DNA of 37,503 bases from Akkermansiaceae bacterium (GTDB lineage Bacteria; Verrucomicrobiota; Verrucomicrobiia; Verrucomicrobiales; Akkermansiaceae): assembly GCA_903888515.1 (NCBI GenBank), contig CAISTY010000105.1, positions 1 to 37,503 on the forward strand. The letters are read 5' to 3'. The stretch's first letter is position 1. Every line of letters begins with the position of its first letter. Position numbers and translations under genes: made by a program. The notes under the pieces are model-generated. The model made no database searches. It saw only the letters and a list, made by a program, of their open reading frames with translations, and was not told where the DNA came from. Of the stretch, positions 7,876 through 16,203 are shown piece after piece.

Positions 7876-8111
7876 ATTATTTTTTCAGCTAACAGTGTTT
7901 ATTCGTAGCCCCTCCGGAAGTGATATCCGGGAGGGTTGACGACGGAAGGATGTGCGTAAGGCGTTGATTTGACAAGGATTCCTTTTCGGCGGGTGCGTAT
8001 ATCCGGTCGGGAAGGGCCGGGGATTTCAGGGCGGCGGATCTAGCGGATATCACGTCGGGGGTCAGGGGCACGGGGCAGTTCAGGAGGGGCGCATGGGCGC
8101 GGAACGTCGTT

Positions 8112-8151
8112 GAAGAAAGACACGGGCAGAAATGCCCGTGCTCCGTTCTTC
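8112..8151 (+). other. Strong stem-loop with GAAA tetraloop
   Basis: CACGGGCA (8121-8128) pairs perfectly with TGCCCGTG (8133-8140) around a GAAA tetraloop. An outer stem GAAGAA (8112-8117) with TTCTTC (8146-8151) is separated by a small internal loop. It lies immediately before the 7-bp repeat array. No T run follows on either strand, so a simple intrinsic terminator is not supported. Confidence 0.7.
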
Positions 8152-8158
8152 TTCCTCT

Positions 8159-8235
8159 TCAATCCTCAATCCTCAATCCACAATCCACAATCCACAATCC
8201 ACAATCCACAATCCACAATCCACAATCCACAATCT
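8159..8235 (+). repeat. Heptanucleotide array, 11 units (TCAATCC/ACAATCC)
   Basis: Three units TCAATCC (8159-8179), seven units ACAATCC (8180-8228) and one ACAATCT (8229-8235), with no spacing errors. Period exactly 7 bp. Reading frames through it produce a repeating IHNPQST peptide, which is not a gene. Confidence 0.92.
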
Positions 8236-8370
8236 CTTCCTCTTCATTTCAGCTTTCAGTTTTTCCCTGGCCTTCCCTTGGTGTTCAGTGCGGGTTGGTT
8301 TTTCAAGGTCGCGGAGCGACCCTGGAGGGTAGCAGCCGTGGGTTTCAACTCACGGTACCAAGGGTGATAG

Positions 8371-8502
8371 CCATTCGCTTCCGCAGTGTCCTTTCAGGCC
8401 GCAAGGCCAGTCACGGCGCGGCGCGGCCGCCACGCCCTACCATTTCAGGGAATCCGGCTTGCTCGACACTACGGCGTTTCCGAGGTCAAACGCTGAGTTG
8501 TG
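8371..8502 (+). repeat. 132-bp dispersed repeat, copy 1
   Basis: Runs from CCATTCGCTTCC to GCTGAGTTGTG and is nearly identical, in inverted orientation, to 33269-33400; by eye only a handful of substitutions and short differences separate them. It contains a small dyad CCCT-ACCATTT-CAGGG. The last bases reach the stop codon of rsmD, so it may act at that gene's 3' end. Confidence 0.85.
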
Positions 8503-9054
8503 TCATTCTTGCGGAAGGTAGAGCAGGATGGCGCTGCCGCCATATTCGCGCCGGTTGGCAAGGGTGAAGCCGGCGGCGGCGGGCGATGGCTGGCGGGCGG
8601 AGATCTCGGCGATGAACCAGCCGCCGGGGGTCAGGCGCGGAACTAACAGCCCGCTTTGGAGCAGGTCGCCGAGGTGGTCCTTGTCACCGTGGTGGTGCCA
8701 GTAGGGAGGATCTGCGAAGATCAGGTCGTAGGTGGCGGCGTCACGTTTGAGGAAGGCTGCGACATCGGCTTTGACGACGCGCCCGCCATCGAGTCCTGCC
8801 TTGGCGAGGTTGTCGCTGATGACCGAGCAGGCCTGACGCTGATCATCGACGAAGACGCAGGAGGTGGCGCCGCGGCTGAGTGCTTCCAGGCCGATGGCCC
8901 CGGAACCGGCGAAGAGGTCGAGGACGCGGGTGTTGGAAACGCACGCGCCGAGGATCGAGAAGATAGCCTGGCGGACGAAGTCGCTGGTGGGACGCGTGAC
9001 AGCCGCAGGCACCTTGATAGCGATGCGTCCGGCGGATCCGGCGATGATTCTCAT
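8503..9054 (-). CDS. rsmD: 16S rRNA (guanine966-N2)-methyltransferase RsmD
   Basis: 183 residues, the normal RsmD length. MRIIAGSAGRIAIKVP is the family's opening, TRPTSDFVRQAIFSIL the conserved substrate-side motif, VLDLFAGSGAIGLEALSRGA the SAM-binding loop, and DLIFADPPYW the catalytic (D/N)PPY motif. It methylates N2 of G966 in 16S rRNA during small-subunit assembly. An ATG six codons upstream (9072) is possible, but MRIIAG is the conserved N-terminus, so 9054 was preferred. It is last in a minus-strand series with the secreted protein and the membrane phosphatase-superfamily gene. Confidence 0.93.
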   Translation of the reverse strand: MRIIAGSAGRIAIKVPAAVTRPTSDFVRQAIFSILGACVSNTRVLDLFAGSGAIGLEALSRGATSCVFVDDQRQACSVISDNLAKAGLDGGRVVKADVAAFLKRDAATYDLIFADPPYWHHHGDKDHLGDLLQSGLLVPRLTPGGWFIAEISARQPSPAAAGFTLANRREYGGSAILLYLPQE

Positions 9055-9126
9055 GGGGTGCTTGCAACACAATCCGGACTCTCCGATGACAGCCCCGGCG
9101 ATTTCCGCGCCTGGGGACTGGGGGCG

Positions 9127-9951
9127 TCATGGATTGCTTTTTCGGGGCGGTTTGGCAGCCTTGTTAGATTCTGTTTTCGCGGGAGTGGCCTTGGGGGAGA
9201 CGGCCTTGGGGGGGGCCGCCTTGGTGGGTTCCGCTTTTGGGGGAGTGGCCTTGATCTGTCCCGCCTTGCCGAGGGCGAAACGGACTACCAGGCTTTTGTC
9301 GACCAAGCGGGTGCCTTCGGTGGAGAGAACCTGGAGGCGATAGACGATGATGCCGAATTTATTGTCGGCGTAACGTCCGATGGCTAAATGTTCCTTGGTT
9401 TTGTCGAGTTCGGTTTCTTCCTCGAATTTCCATTGCGGCCCGCTCCATTCTCCGAGGATGCTGGACGGATCGGGAATGATATCTTCGATGCGTTTCAGAG
9501 TTCCGTTAGGTGAGTTGAACGTATCGTTACCGGCATTGTAGCGGAGAGTGGAGATCGTGCTGGCATTGCCGGTGGCAGTGATTGACCAGATGTCGCCGAC
9601 GCTTTGGCGGAGCAGGAGCATGACGTTATCCTTCGCCTTGAACTCGCGTTTGGCCCACAGCGCGAGGTATTCGGCGTATTCCTCCTTGGTGAGGCCGAGG
9701 CGTTCGTCGTAGGGCAGGGGCACGCCGGGAGGGGCCTTGCTGGAGAACTCGCGGAACCATTTGATATCCTTGCGGGCGGCGGCCTCGACTTTGGCGGTTA
9801 ATTTGTCGATTTCCGGAGGGGGCATGACCAAGCCGATTTGTCCTTTCACGGGGATGTCTGGTTCGAAAAGACCCGCAAAGACCTTGGGCAACTCGGCTGC
9901 GGACAAGCTGGCAAGGAAGGAAATGGCGATGAGCGGCGCGTGGAATTTCAT
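9127..9951 (-). CDS. Secreted protein with Lys/Ala/Pro repeat tail
   Basis: 274 residues with a clear signal peptide (MKFHAPLIAISFLASLSAAE). The central part has no family I recognise; it contains a Tyr/Leu-rich helical segment (YAEYLALWAKREFKAKDNVM) and a beta-rich part (SITATGNASTISTLRYN, KFGIIVYRLQVLS). The last 45 residues are low-complexity repeats of the type KAxPPKA(V/E)xPK, which often cross the periplasm or bind acidic polymers. It sits between rsmD (72 bp away) and the membrane phosphatase-superfamily gene (64 bp), probably in one transcript. Confidence 0.7.
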   Translation of the reverse strand: MKFHAPLIAISFLASLSAAELPKVFAGLFEPDIPVKGQIGLVMPPPEIDKLTAKVEAAARKDIKWFREFSSKAPPGVPLPYDERLGLTKEEYAEYLALWAKREFKAKDNVMLLLRQSVGDIWSITATGNASTISTLRYNAGNDTFNSPNGTLKRIEDIIPDPSSILGEWSGPQWKFEEETELDKTKEHLAIGRYADNKFGIIVYRLQVLSTEGTRLVDKSLVVRFALGKAGQIKATPPKAEPTKAAPPKAVSPKATPAKTESNKAAKPPRKSNP

Positions 9952-10015
9952 AGACCCGGGCGAAGGATGTCCGGTCGCGCGAAAAACTCAAGCGGCGATT
10001 CGCACAGTTTTGTTC

Positions 10016-12199
10016 TTACGGTTCACCGCCGGGAAATATTTCCGCGATGGAAGATTCGTATTGTTCATCCATCCAGCGTTCGAGCGCGGCGCGCAGCGGG
10101 GCGAGCACTTCGGGCCGGGATGCGGCGAGATCGTTTTCGCCATGCGGATCGGTGGCGGTGTTGAAGAGGCCGAAATGGCGGGTTCCGGCGCTGGTGGGAG
10201 TGCAGACGAGTTTCCAGTTGCGGGTTCTGAGGCAGCGTTGTTTGGCTTGGATGAGGGGCTCGTGGTATTCGGGTTTGAGGACGAACTGATAGTTATAGTC
10301 CGGGTCGATCCATGTGCAGCGGTCCATCGGCGGGAGTTTGAGACGATCCACTCCGGCCACCGTGAACTGGATGAAGGGAAAGCCGGTTTCACCATAGAAC
10401 GGGCGGTTTGCCGGCGTCTCGGTGCCGCGCATCCACCCGGCAAAACTCCGGCCCTGCCAGGTGGCGGATTTCCCCACGCCTGTCAGGTCCGCGAGGGTGG
10501 GGATCACATCGATCATGCGCACGGTTTCGGCAATGAGCGCGGGAGCCTGGCCCGGGACATGGACGATCATGGGCACATGGTTGGCCTGGCCGCCGCCATT
10601 GAAAGTGAGTCCGTGGCCGAGGGTGACTCCGGGTTCGTAGAGATCATCGCCATGGTCGGAGGTGATGATGACGATGGTATTGTCCGCAAGGCCGTTGCGT
10701 TCGATGGCGGCAAGGATTTTTCCGACGCAATCGTCGAATTGGCGCGTGCATCCGTCATACAGTGCGCGGATCTGGTCAATTTCCTTGGGTTGCAGGGCCT
10801 TCCATTTCGATTCAAGGTCGGTGCCGCCGATGAAGGCATCGATGTCGAAGTCCACGCCACTGCGGTTGCGGCCCTGATAGGCGGGATCCGCGAACATGCT
10901 CAGATAGGGCTCCGGACTACGGTAGGGCAGATGGTTGCAGGAATAAAAAACGTGCCAGAAAAACGGTTGTTGTGAGATGGCGGCGGACGCCAGGTGTTTC
11001 TCGACACGCTCGGTGACCACGCTTGGAGTGACGAATTGGGCGAAGGATTGGAGTTGCGGGAAAATCCGATAGCCCAGCGCATTGTCGAAATACAGCGGCA
11101 CGACGAAGTGCGACAGCACGACGGCCTGGCTCATGTAGATCTTGAAGTTGTCGAAACTCGAAACCGAGACATGTTCGAAGCCGAGCCGGATGACCTCGTA
11201 AAAACCGGCGCACCAATCGCCAATGGCCACCGTGTCATAGCCGCGCTCGCGCAGCAGCGCGGCAAACGGCACAATGCGTTGTTTCGTGGCTTCGACGGTG
11301 GCGCGGTCCGGATACATTTGGCGGATGCCGTGGCTCTGCGGATACTGCGAGGACATCAGTTGGACGCAGGACTCAATGGTGGAAGCAATGGATGTATAAC
11401 AGCTGGTGAAGCAGGTGGAGCGTTTGGCCAGGGCATCGATCTGCGGCGAGACGCCAGCCGCGGCGGGGCCGTCCGTGCGCTGCGGCCGGTAGCCGGTGCA
11501 ACCGAGGCGGTCGCCGCGCAGGGAATCGGATGCGATGATGATGATGTTAGGCGTTGTGGCGTTTGGCAGCGGTTTGTGTGGCGTGCGACCGGGCAAGTGC
11601 TGGATGCCCAGCCAGGAAGCAACACCCACGGCGATGCAGGCCGCAGTCACCCATCCCCGGCGACCACGGCGGTGAATGTGCCAGCCTAACGAAAGAGCGA
11701 GGAAAGCCACCGGAAGCAAGGTGAACAAGAAGAAAAAACCGGCGGGTTTCACCGCTGCGGGAAGCATGTCCAACGCCTTGAAATACCATTGGCCGAACTC
11801 GGCTTCATTGAGGAAATACGGTCGGGTTTGCATCAGACGCAGGATGCCATAACCGTGCAGGATCGCCGTGATCGCGAAACTCCGAAGCCCTGCCGCAAGG
11901 GGGTTTTGATACTTCGAACGGCGCGTCCAAAGCGTGACGAGCGGTTGGACCAGCAACGTCGCGGCCACGGCTAACAGCGCGTAGGCCACCAGCATCAACA
12001 GGTTTTGACGCACCAGAAATCCGAGGTATTGGTCGCGGGCCAGCGCGCTGAATTTGTTCATCATGCCGCCTGATATCCGGGCGAACAACCACAAGGCGAT
12101 GCCATATTGGATGGTTAGAAATACGACAACACCCGCGAGCACCGGGCGAAAAGACAGGGTGCAGGCGGCAGGCTTGGTATGGGGTATGGATGGGGTCAA
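10016..12199 (-). CDS. Membrane alkaline-phosphatase-superfamily protein (sulfatase/phosphotransferase-like)
   Basis: 727 residues. About five hydrophobic segments fill the first 205 residues, followed by a sulfatase-fold domain facing the periplasm: IIIIASDSLRGDRLG (first metal Asp), SSQYPQSHGIR, a second metal pair in IVIITSDHGDDLYEPG, and a C-terminal MIDVIPTLADLTGV. The formylglycine motif C/S-x-P-x-R is absent: the expected position reads SIASTIESCVQLM, with Thr aligning with the nucleophile as in LtaS and EptA. I therefore favour a phosphoglycerol- or phosphoethanolamine-type transferase or phosphohydrolase over a sulfatase. The start is a TTG at 12199, since no ATG or GTG fits ahead of the first membrane segment. 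Upstream gap to the next minus gene is 33 bp. Confidence 0.75.
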   Translation of the reverse strand: MTPSIPHTKPAACTLSFRPVLAGVVVFLTIQYGIALWLFARISGGMMNKFSALARDQYLGFLVRQNLLMLVAYALLAVAATLLVQPLVTLWTRRSKYQNPLAAGLRSFAITAILHGYGILRLMQTRPYFLNEAEFGQWYFKALDMLPAAVKPAGFFFLFTLLPVAFLALSLGWHIHRRGRRGWVTAACIAVGVASWLGIQHLPGRTPHKPLPNATTPNIIIIASDSLRGDRLGCTGYRPQRTDGPAAAGVSPQIDALAKRSTCFTSCYTSIASTIESCVQLMSSQYPQSHGIRQMYPDRATVEATKQRIVPFAALLRERGYDTVAIGDWCAGFYEVIRLGFEHVSVSSFDNFKIYMSQAVVLSHFVVPLYFDNALGYRIFPQLQSFAQFVTPSVVTERVEKHLASAAISQQPFFWHVFYSCNHLPYRSPEPYLSMFADPAYQGRNRSGVDFDIDAFIGGTDLESKWKALQPKEIDQIRALYDGCTRQFDDCVGKILAAIERNGLADNTIVIITSDHGDDLYEPGVTLGHGLTFNGGGQANHVPMIVHVPGQAPALIAETVRMIDVIPTLADLTGVGKSATWQGRSFAGWMRGTETPANRPFYGETGFPFIQFTVAGVDRLKLPPMDRCTWIDPDYNYQFVLKPEYHEPLIQAKQRCLRTRNWKLVCTPTSAGTRHFGLFNTATDPHGENDLAASRPEVLAPLRAALERWMDEQYESSIAEIFPGGEP

Positions 12200-12232
12200 G
12201 GACGGGAAGTCATGGAGGGTGAGGCACGGGAA

Positions 12233-13351
12233 TCAAAAGCCGGGATCTGGGGGGACGATGTAGATCCAGCGGGCGCTGAGCAGTGATTCGATCACGACAC
12301 CGCGCGGGGATCGCACTCCTTCCGGGATAATCAAACGCAGGATCAACGAGGCCTTGCGGCCGTCGTTTTCATCGATCAGGCGGAGCATGGCTTGAGCCTC
12401 CTCACTCCCGCTGCGGGCATACCCGAAGAGCGCTTCCTCATTGTCCAAGGCCGTGAGACGAAAACACGTCCAGAGCTTCTCATCCGCAAATTCATGGCTG
12501 TAAAAACTGTCCCGCTCCACGTAAACCCGGAAATCCAGCGAGGTTCCAGTGGGTCGTTGTGCGGCAAAATCGTCCCATTTCATGGGTTGGTAACAAACCA
12601 AGGTTTCCCAATCGACGCGTGGTTCGCCGGATTCCATGATTTCGAGGATGATGTGGCGCGTCTTGCTGTTCCCCAATGAGACGGATGCCATCCAGAAAGT
12701 ATCGAGGTTGTGCATGGGCAGCGGGCGCAGCCGATGGATCACATTCAAGCGCTGGAACTCTAACGGTTGCGCCGCGTAATATCGGCGCATCAGCGGGCCG
12801 ACTCGTTCGGGTTGGCGGACCAGACGCGTGAGAGCTTCGACGGAAGTGGTGTTGAAAAAATCCCGGATGGTTTTATCAATGCGGTCGATGAGTTGGCTGG
12901 CCTCGCGTTCGGCCTTTTCTTCAAGGATGAGGGTGGATTCCGTTTCAACGCGGATTCGCTCGGTTTGGTTGCGCGCGGTATGCACTCGCATCAGCGACCA
13001 CACCAAGGTGCCGGTGATGGCCAGACCGATGAGGAGGAACCACCCCCAAGGAACGGAATGTCGACGGGTGGAGGCTTCACCCCAGTTGTGCTCGAGAAGT
13101 TCCGGGGTTGCCACCTCGGTTTCGATGATGGCATCGACTCCCGGCTGGTGGGTGCGCAACTCGCCCTCATCCTTGCTGGGCAGATCGAGACGGTGACTGA
13201 TATGGGCCTCGTGTGGATGGGGGCCGAGGCGAATGGGCTCGCCCGCTTTTTCTTTCCCCTCGGTTTCCCGGTTTTCAAGACGCACAGGCACCGGCTTGAC
13301 GGCATCATCGTCAACCGGCTTCAGTTTCACGGGTTTTTTCTCACGTCCCAT
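12233..13351 (-). CDS. Single-pass membrane protein of unknown function
   Basis: 372 residues from the ATG at 13351. About 100 residues of charged, low-complexity cytoplasmic sequence (REKKPVKLKPVDDDAVKPV, many His/Glu) are followed by one membrane helix (WGWFLLIGLAITGTLVW) and a coiled-coil-like stretch (AEREASQLIDRIDKTIRDFF). The remaining 220 residues form an alpha/beta domain with many Trp/Tyr (LDTFWMASVSLGNS, VYVERDSFYSHEFADEKLW, SARWIYIVPP), presumably outside the cytoplasm. I do not recognise the family. It is divergent from the GT28 gene with 75 bp between, and heads the minus series leading to rsmD. Confidence 0.72.
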   Translation of the reverse strand: MGREKKPVKLKPVDDDAVKPVPVRLENRETEGKEKAGEPIRLGPHPHEAHISHRLDLPSKDEGELRTHQPGVDAIIETEVATPELLEHNWGEASTRRHSVPWGWFLLIGLAITGTLVWSLMRVHTARNQTERIRVETESTLILEEKAEREASQLIDRIDKTIRDFFNTTSVEALTRLVRQPERVGPLMRRYYAAQPLEFQRLNVIHRLRPLPMHNLDTFWMASVSLGNSKTRHIILEIMESGEPRVDWETLVCYQPMKWDDFAAQRPTGTSLDFRVYVERDSFYSHEFADEKLWTCFRLTALDNEEALFGYARSGSEEAQAMLRLIDENDGRKASLILRLIIPEGVRSPRGVVIESLLSARWIYIVPPDPGF

Positions 13352-13426
13352 CACCGACAGAAGAAAAGACGCAAAAGTCCATCGACGCAATGCCAGTTTC
13401 ACGTTAATTCTCCGTAACACCAAACC

Positions 13427-14545
13427 ATGTCCGACCCACCGCGCATTCTGATCGTCACCGCCGCCTTCGGCGAGGGACACAACAGCGCCGCCCGCAATCT
13501 GGGACTGGCGCTCGATATGGAGGGCGCTGCCATCCGGGTAAGCGACCCGTGTCTGCTGGGAGCACCGCGGTTGACGGACCTCTTGTGCCGCGGCTACCGC
13601 CTGGCGACGACGTGCTTGCCACGCGTTTGGGCCTGGATTTACCGCGCCTCGGATCGTTGTGATTTCAGTCGCCAAAAAGGCCCCATAATGCGTTTGCCCG
13701 AACGGGCGTTGGCATCCCTGATTGCAGAATTCCAACCTGTGGCCATTGTCAGCACCTACCCGCTCTATCCGTATTTCCTCGCCCGGATCTTCGCCGCAAC
13801 CGGCAGCCACCTCCCGGTGTTCACGGTGGTGACGGATTCGATGGAAATCAATGCCGCCTGGCTTCGCGCGCCGTCGGACTGGTGGTTGGTGACCGACCCG
13901 CTCACGCGGGATGCGATGATTCACAAGGGCTTGGCCGCCGGGAAAATCGTTGATACCGGATTCCCGGTGTATGTCGGTTTTGCAACATTGGAACCCGTTC
14001 CGGAGGAGGATGCCTGCGATCCATTCCGCGTGCTCTATTTTCCCACGGCCCAACGATCATTGCTCCTGCGGCACGGTCGTGCGCTGTTAGATGCGTCCCC
14101 CGCAGTGCATCTAACCATCGTGCTCGGGCGCAATGTCCGCCGCCTGTATGCGGGAGCCCGCGAAATCAAGGATGCCTACCCCGGCCGGGTCCGCCTGCTC
14201 GGGTGGACACGCAAGGTGCCGCAGCTTCTCAACAGCCACCACCTCGTGGTCGGCAAGGCCGGCGGAGCCACCGTGCATGAAGCCATCGCCGCCCGATGCC
14301 CGATGCTCATCCACCATCTCGTGCCGGGCCAGGAGGAAGGAAACCTCCGGCTGCTCGAAACCATTGGCGGCGGCATGCTGGCCGCGTCACCCGAGGACCT
14401 CGCCCTCGAGCTTCGCCATCTTCTCGCCGATCATGCCGCCCGCTGGCGCACCATGAAAAACGCCCTCGCACGCCACGCACGCAACGCCGGTGCCATCACT
14501 GCCGCCAGATTCATCCTCGGACAGATTCATGATAGAGGATCGTGA
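13427..14545 (+). CDS. GT28-family glycosyltransferase (MGDG synthase/UgtP-like)
   Basis: 372 residues. The N-terminus ILIVTAAFGEGHNSAARNL is the hallmark of the monogalactosyl/glucosyl-diacylglycerol synthase group (GxGHxxAA), followed by IVSTYPLYPYFLA and VFTVVTDSMEINAAW (MGDG-synthase N domain). The C-terminal sugar-nucleotide domain has RVRLLGWTRKVPQLL and HLVVGKAGGATVHEAIAARCP, the GT28 signature. These enzymes add a sugar to diacylglycerol at the cytoplasmic membrane face. It is the first gene of the plus-strand block, so a glycolipid role agrees with the lipid-related genes that follow. Its last codons run into the 14.6-kb repeat array. Confidence 0.85.
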   Translation: MSDPPRILIVTAAFGEGHNSAARNLGLALDMEGAAIRVSDPCLLGAPRLTDLLCRGYRLATTCLPRVWAWIYRASDRCDFSRQKGPIMRLPERALASLIAEFQPVAIVSTYPLYPYFLARIFAATGSHLPVFTVVTDSMEINAAWLRAPSDWWLVTDPLTRDAMIHKGLAAGKIVDTGFPVYVGFATLEPVPEEDACDPFRVLYFPTAQRSLLLRHGRALLDASPAVHLTIVLGRNVRRLYAGAREIKDAYPGRVRLLGWTRKVPQLLNSHHLVVGKAGGATVHEAIAARCPMLIHHLVPGQEEGNLRLLETIGGGMLAASPEDLALELRHLLADHAARWRTMKNALARHARNAGAITAARFILGQIHDRGS

Positions 14546-14562
14546 ATCGTGAATCATGGATA

Positions 14563-14689
14563 CCTCCCTCGCATCCTCCCTCGCATCCTCCCTCGCATCC
14601 TCCCTCGCATCCTCTATCCTCTATCCTCTATCCTCTATCCTCTATCCTCTATCCTCTATCCTCGCATCCTCTATCCTCTATCCTCACCC
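14563..14689 (+). repeat. 12-bp and 7-bp tandem array (CCTCCCTCGCAT, CCTCTAT)
   Basis: Four copies of CCTCCCTCGCAT (14563-14610), then seven CCTCTAT (14611-14659), CCTCGCAT, two more CCTCTAT, and CCTCACCC ending exactly at the ATG at 14690. It fills the whole gap between the GT28 and HAD genes. GATAGAGGAT at 14531-14540, inside the last codons of the GT28 gene, is the reverse complement of part of the array, so the transcript could fold back here. Confidence 0.92.
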
Positions 14690-15283
14690 ATGACTTTCCT
14701 CTTCGATATCGGTCGTGTGCTGCTGGACTTTGATTTCGAGTCCTCGCTGGCGCGCATGCTCCCGCCCGGCACCCCCGATCCAGTGGCGCGCCTCGGCAGG
14801 TTGCTCGAGTGCAAGGACGACTTTGAAACCGGCGCGATCCATCCCGACGACTACATCGTCTGGGCGCTGGGCGTGCTGGGCAGTGATGCGACTCCCGCCG
14901 AGTTCCGCGATGCCTGGCAGCGCATTTTCACTCCTAACAAGCCAATGTGGGAATGCGTGCGCAAAATCGCCTCCGGCGGGCACCGCCTGATCCTTTTCTC
15001 CAACACCAATGCCATTCATTGTCCGTGGTTGTTCGAGACCTATCCGGAATTCTCACTGTTTGATGAGGCGGTGTTGTCTTTTGAAGCCGGCCACGTCAAG
15101 CCCCGGCCGGAAATCTATCAACATGCCATGGATCTCCACAAACTGGTTGCGGATGCCACTTGTTATATCGACGACCTTCCGGAAAACATCGCCACCGGCC
15201 GCCAGTTCGGCTTCCACTGCTGGCAATACGACATCAACAACCACCCCGCGTTCGAACAGTGGCTCGCCTCCTTCAACCTCTAA
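14690..15283 (+). CDS. HAD-superfamily phosphatase (subfamily IA, YihX-like)
   Basis: 197 residues from the ATG at 14690. The frame is open further upstream through the repeat array, but that part reads PRIL/YPLSSIL repeats and is not protein. [16 protein letters not shown] is HAD motif I; as in YihX the second Asp of DxD is replaced (DIG). [13 protein letters not shown] is motif II, Lys in [12 protein letters not shown] motif III, and [10 protein letters not shown] motif IV. The family dephosphorylates sugar phosphates such as glucose-1-phosphate. It lies between the GT28 gene and thiG, separated from both by heptamer arrays. Confidence 0.87.
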   Translation: MTFLFDIGRVLLDFDFESSLARMLPPGTPDPVARLGRLLECKDDFETGAIHPDDYIVWALGVLGSDATPAEFRDAWQRIFTPNKPMWECVRKIASGGHRLILFSNTNAIHCPWLFETYPEFSLFDEAVLSFEAGHVKPRPEIYQHAMDLHKLVADATCYIDDLPENIATGRQFGFHCWQYDINNHPAFEQWLASFNL

Positions 15284-15289
15284 CCTCTC

Positions 15290-15359
15290 AAATTTCAAAT
15301 TCCAAATTTCATATTTCATATTTCGAATTTCATATTTCCAATTTCAAATTTCCAATTAC
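15290..15359 (+). repeat. AT-rich heptanucleotide array, 10 units (AAATTTC-like)
   Basis: Ten consecutive 7-mers: AAATTTC, AAATTCC, AAATTTC, ATATTTC twice, GAATTTC, ATATTTC, CAATTTC, AAATTTC, CAATTAC. Period exactly 7 bp, mostly ending TTC. It fills the gap between the HAD gene and thiG, 13 bp before the thiG start, so it may act as an AT-rich upstream element. Confidence 0.92.
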
Positions 15360-15372
15360 AAACCCATCCCCC

Positions 15373-16149
15373 ATGTCACCACTCATCATCGCCGGTCGTG
15401 AATTCCGCTCCCGCCTGTTCCTTGGCACCGGGAAATTTCCTTCTAACGAAGTCATGCGCGACGCCCTCGCGGCCAGTGGCGCGGAAATCGTCACGGTTGC
15501 GCTGCGCCGCGCCGATCTCAGTGGCCGCCACGATCCCTATGCGAACATCCTCGAATTCATCGATCCGGAGAGATACCTGATTCTGCCTAACACCAGCGGC
15601 GCGATGAACGCGGATGAGGCGGTGCGCCTCGCCCGGCTTGCCGCAACCGCCGGTTTGCCGATGTGGGTGAAACTCGAAATCCATCCCGATCCCACCTATC
15701 TGCTGCCAGATCCGATAGAAACCCTCAAGGCCGCCGAAATCCTCGTCAGGGAAGGATTCGTCGTGCTGCCTTACATCAACGCCGATCCCGTGCTGGCAAA
15801 ACGCCTGCAGGATGTGGGTGCCGCCACGGTCATGCCGCTGGGCGCTCCCATCGGGTCCAACCGCGGCCTCGCCACGCGCGACCAACTCCGCATCATCATC
15901 GAACAGGCCACCGTGCCCGTGGTGATCGACGCCGGTCTCGGTGCGCCCAGTCATGCCGCCGAAGCCATGGAACTCGGTGCCGACGCCGTGCTCGTCAACA
16001 CCGCCATCGCCATCGCCGTGGATTCCACACGCATGGCCGTCGCCTTCAAGATGGCCGTGCAAGCCGGCCGCGAGGCGTTTGAACTCGGCCTGCCGGAACC
16101 CCTCAACCACGCCAGCGCCACCAGCCCGCTAACAGCATTCCTCGGCTGA
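15373..16149 (+). CDS. thiG: Thiazole synthase ThiG
   Basis: 258 residues, full length. [24 protein letters not shown] is the family start. [18 protein letters not shown] contains the Schiff-base Lys, [19 protein letters not shown] and [14 protein letters not shown] are the phosphate-loop region, and [31 protein letters not shown] closes the barrel. ThiG builds the thiazole phosphate of thiamine from deoxyxylulose-5-phosphate, dehydroglycine or iminoacetate, and ThiS thiocarboxylate. No other thi gene is in the window, so it is an isolated member. The start ATG follows the heptamer array; the longer upstream frame is antisense-like or repeat sequence. Confidence 0.95.
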   Translation: MSPLIIAGREFRSRLFLGTGKFPSNEVMRDALAASGAEIVTVALRRADLSGRHDPYANILEFIDPERYLILPNTSGAMNADEAVRLARLAATAGLPMWVKLEIHPDPTYLLPDPIETLKAAEILVREGFVVLPYINADPVLAKRLQDVGAATVMPLGAPIGSNRGLATRDQLRIIIEQATVPVVIDAGLGAPSHAAEAMELGADAVLVNTAIAIAVDSTRMAVAFKMAVQAGREAFELGLPEPLNHASATSPLTAFLG

Positions 16150-16203
16150 GGGGTGCGGAGATTCTCAATTGACGGTCGTGCGGGAAGCGGCAAGGATCGC
16201 CCG

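Larger units (their letters stand above)
7876..8502. other. Gene-free 627-bp region made of hairpins and repeats
   Basis: No credible gene. In order: unique sequence to about 8110; a strong stem-loop (8112-8151); an array of 7-bp repeats (8159-8235); a perfect GGTCGC/GCGACC hairpin with GGA loop (8307-8321); a CCGTG/CACGG hairpin (8336-8355); and a 132-bp dispersed repeat (8371-8502) whose inverted copy is at 33269-33400. The region looks like a store of intergenic repeat families between converging genes. Confidence 0.7.

Noticed and set aside
8110..8367. Open frame reading IHNPQST repeats
   Set aside because: It is the translation of the ACAATCC array and hairpins; no family or natural composition.
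9737..10975. 412-codon plus-strand open frame
   Set aside because: Antisense to the secreted protein and the membrane phosphatase-superfamily gene, both of which have clear domain motifs.
13352..14053. Upstream extension of the minus-strand membrane protein frame
   Set aside because: It runs antisense through the well-supported GT28 gene and has no sensible composition.
14549..14689. N-terminal extension of the HAD phosphatase (PRIL/YPLSSIL repeats)
   Set aside because: It is the translated tandem array; HAD motif I begins right after the ATG at 14690.
14563..15359. Possible CRISPR array in the repeat-rich gaps
   Set aside because: Units are 7-12 bp and contiguous; no unique spacers and no cas genes.
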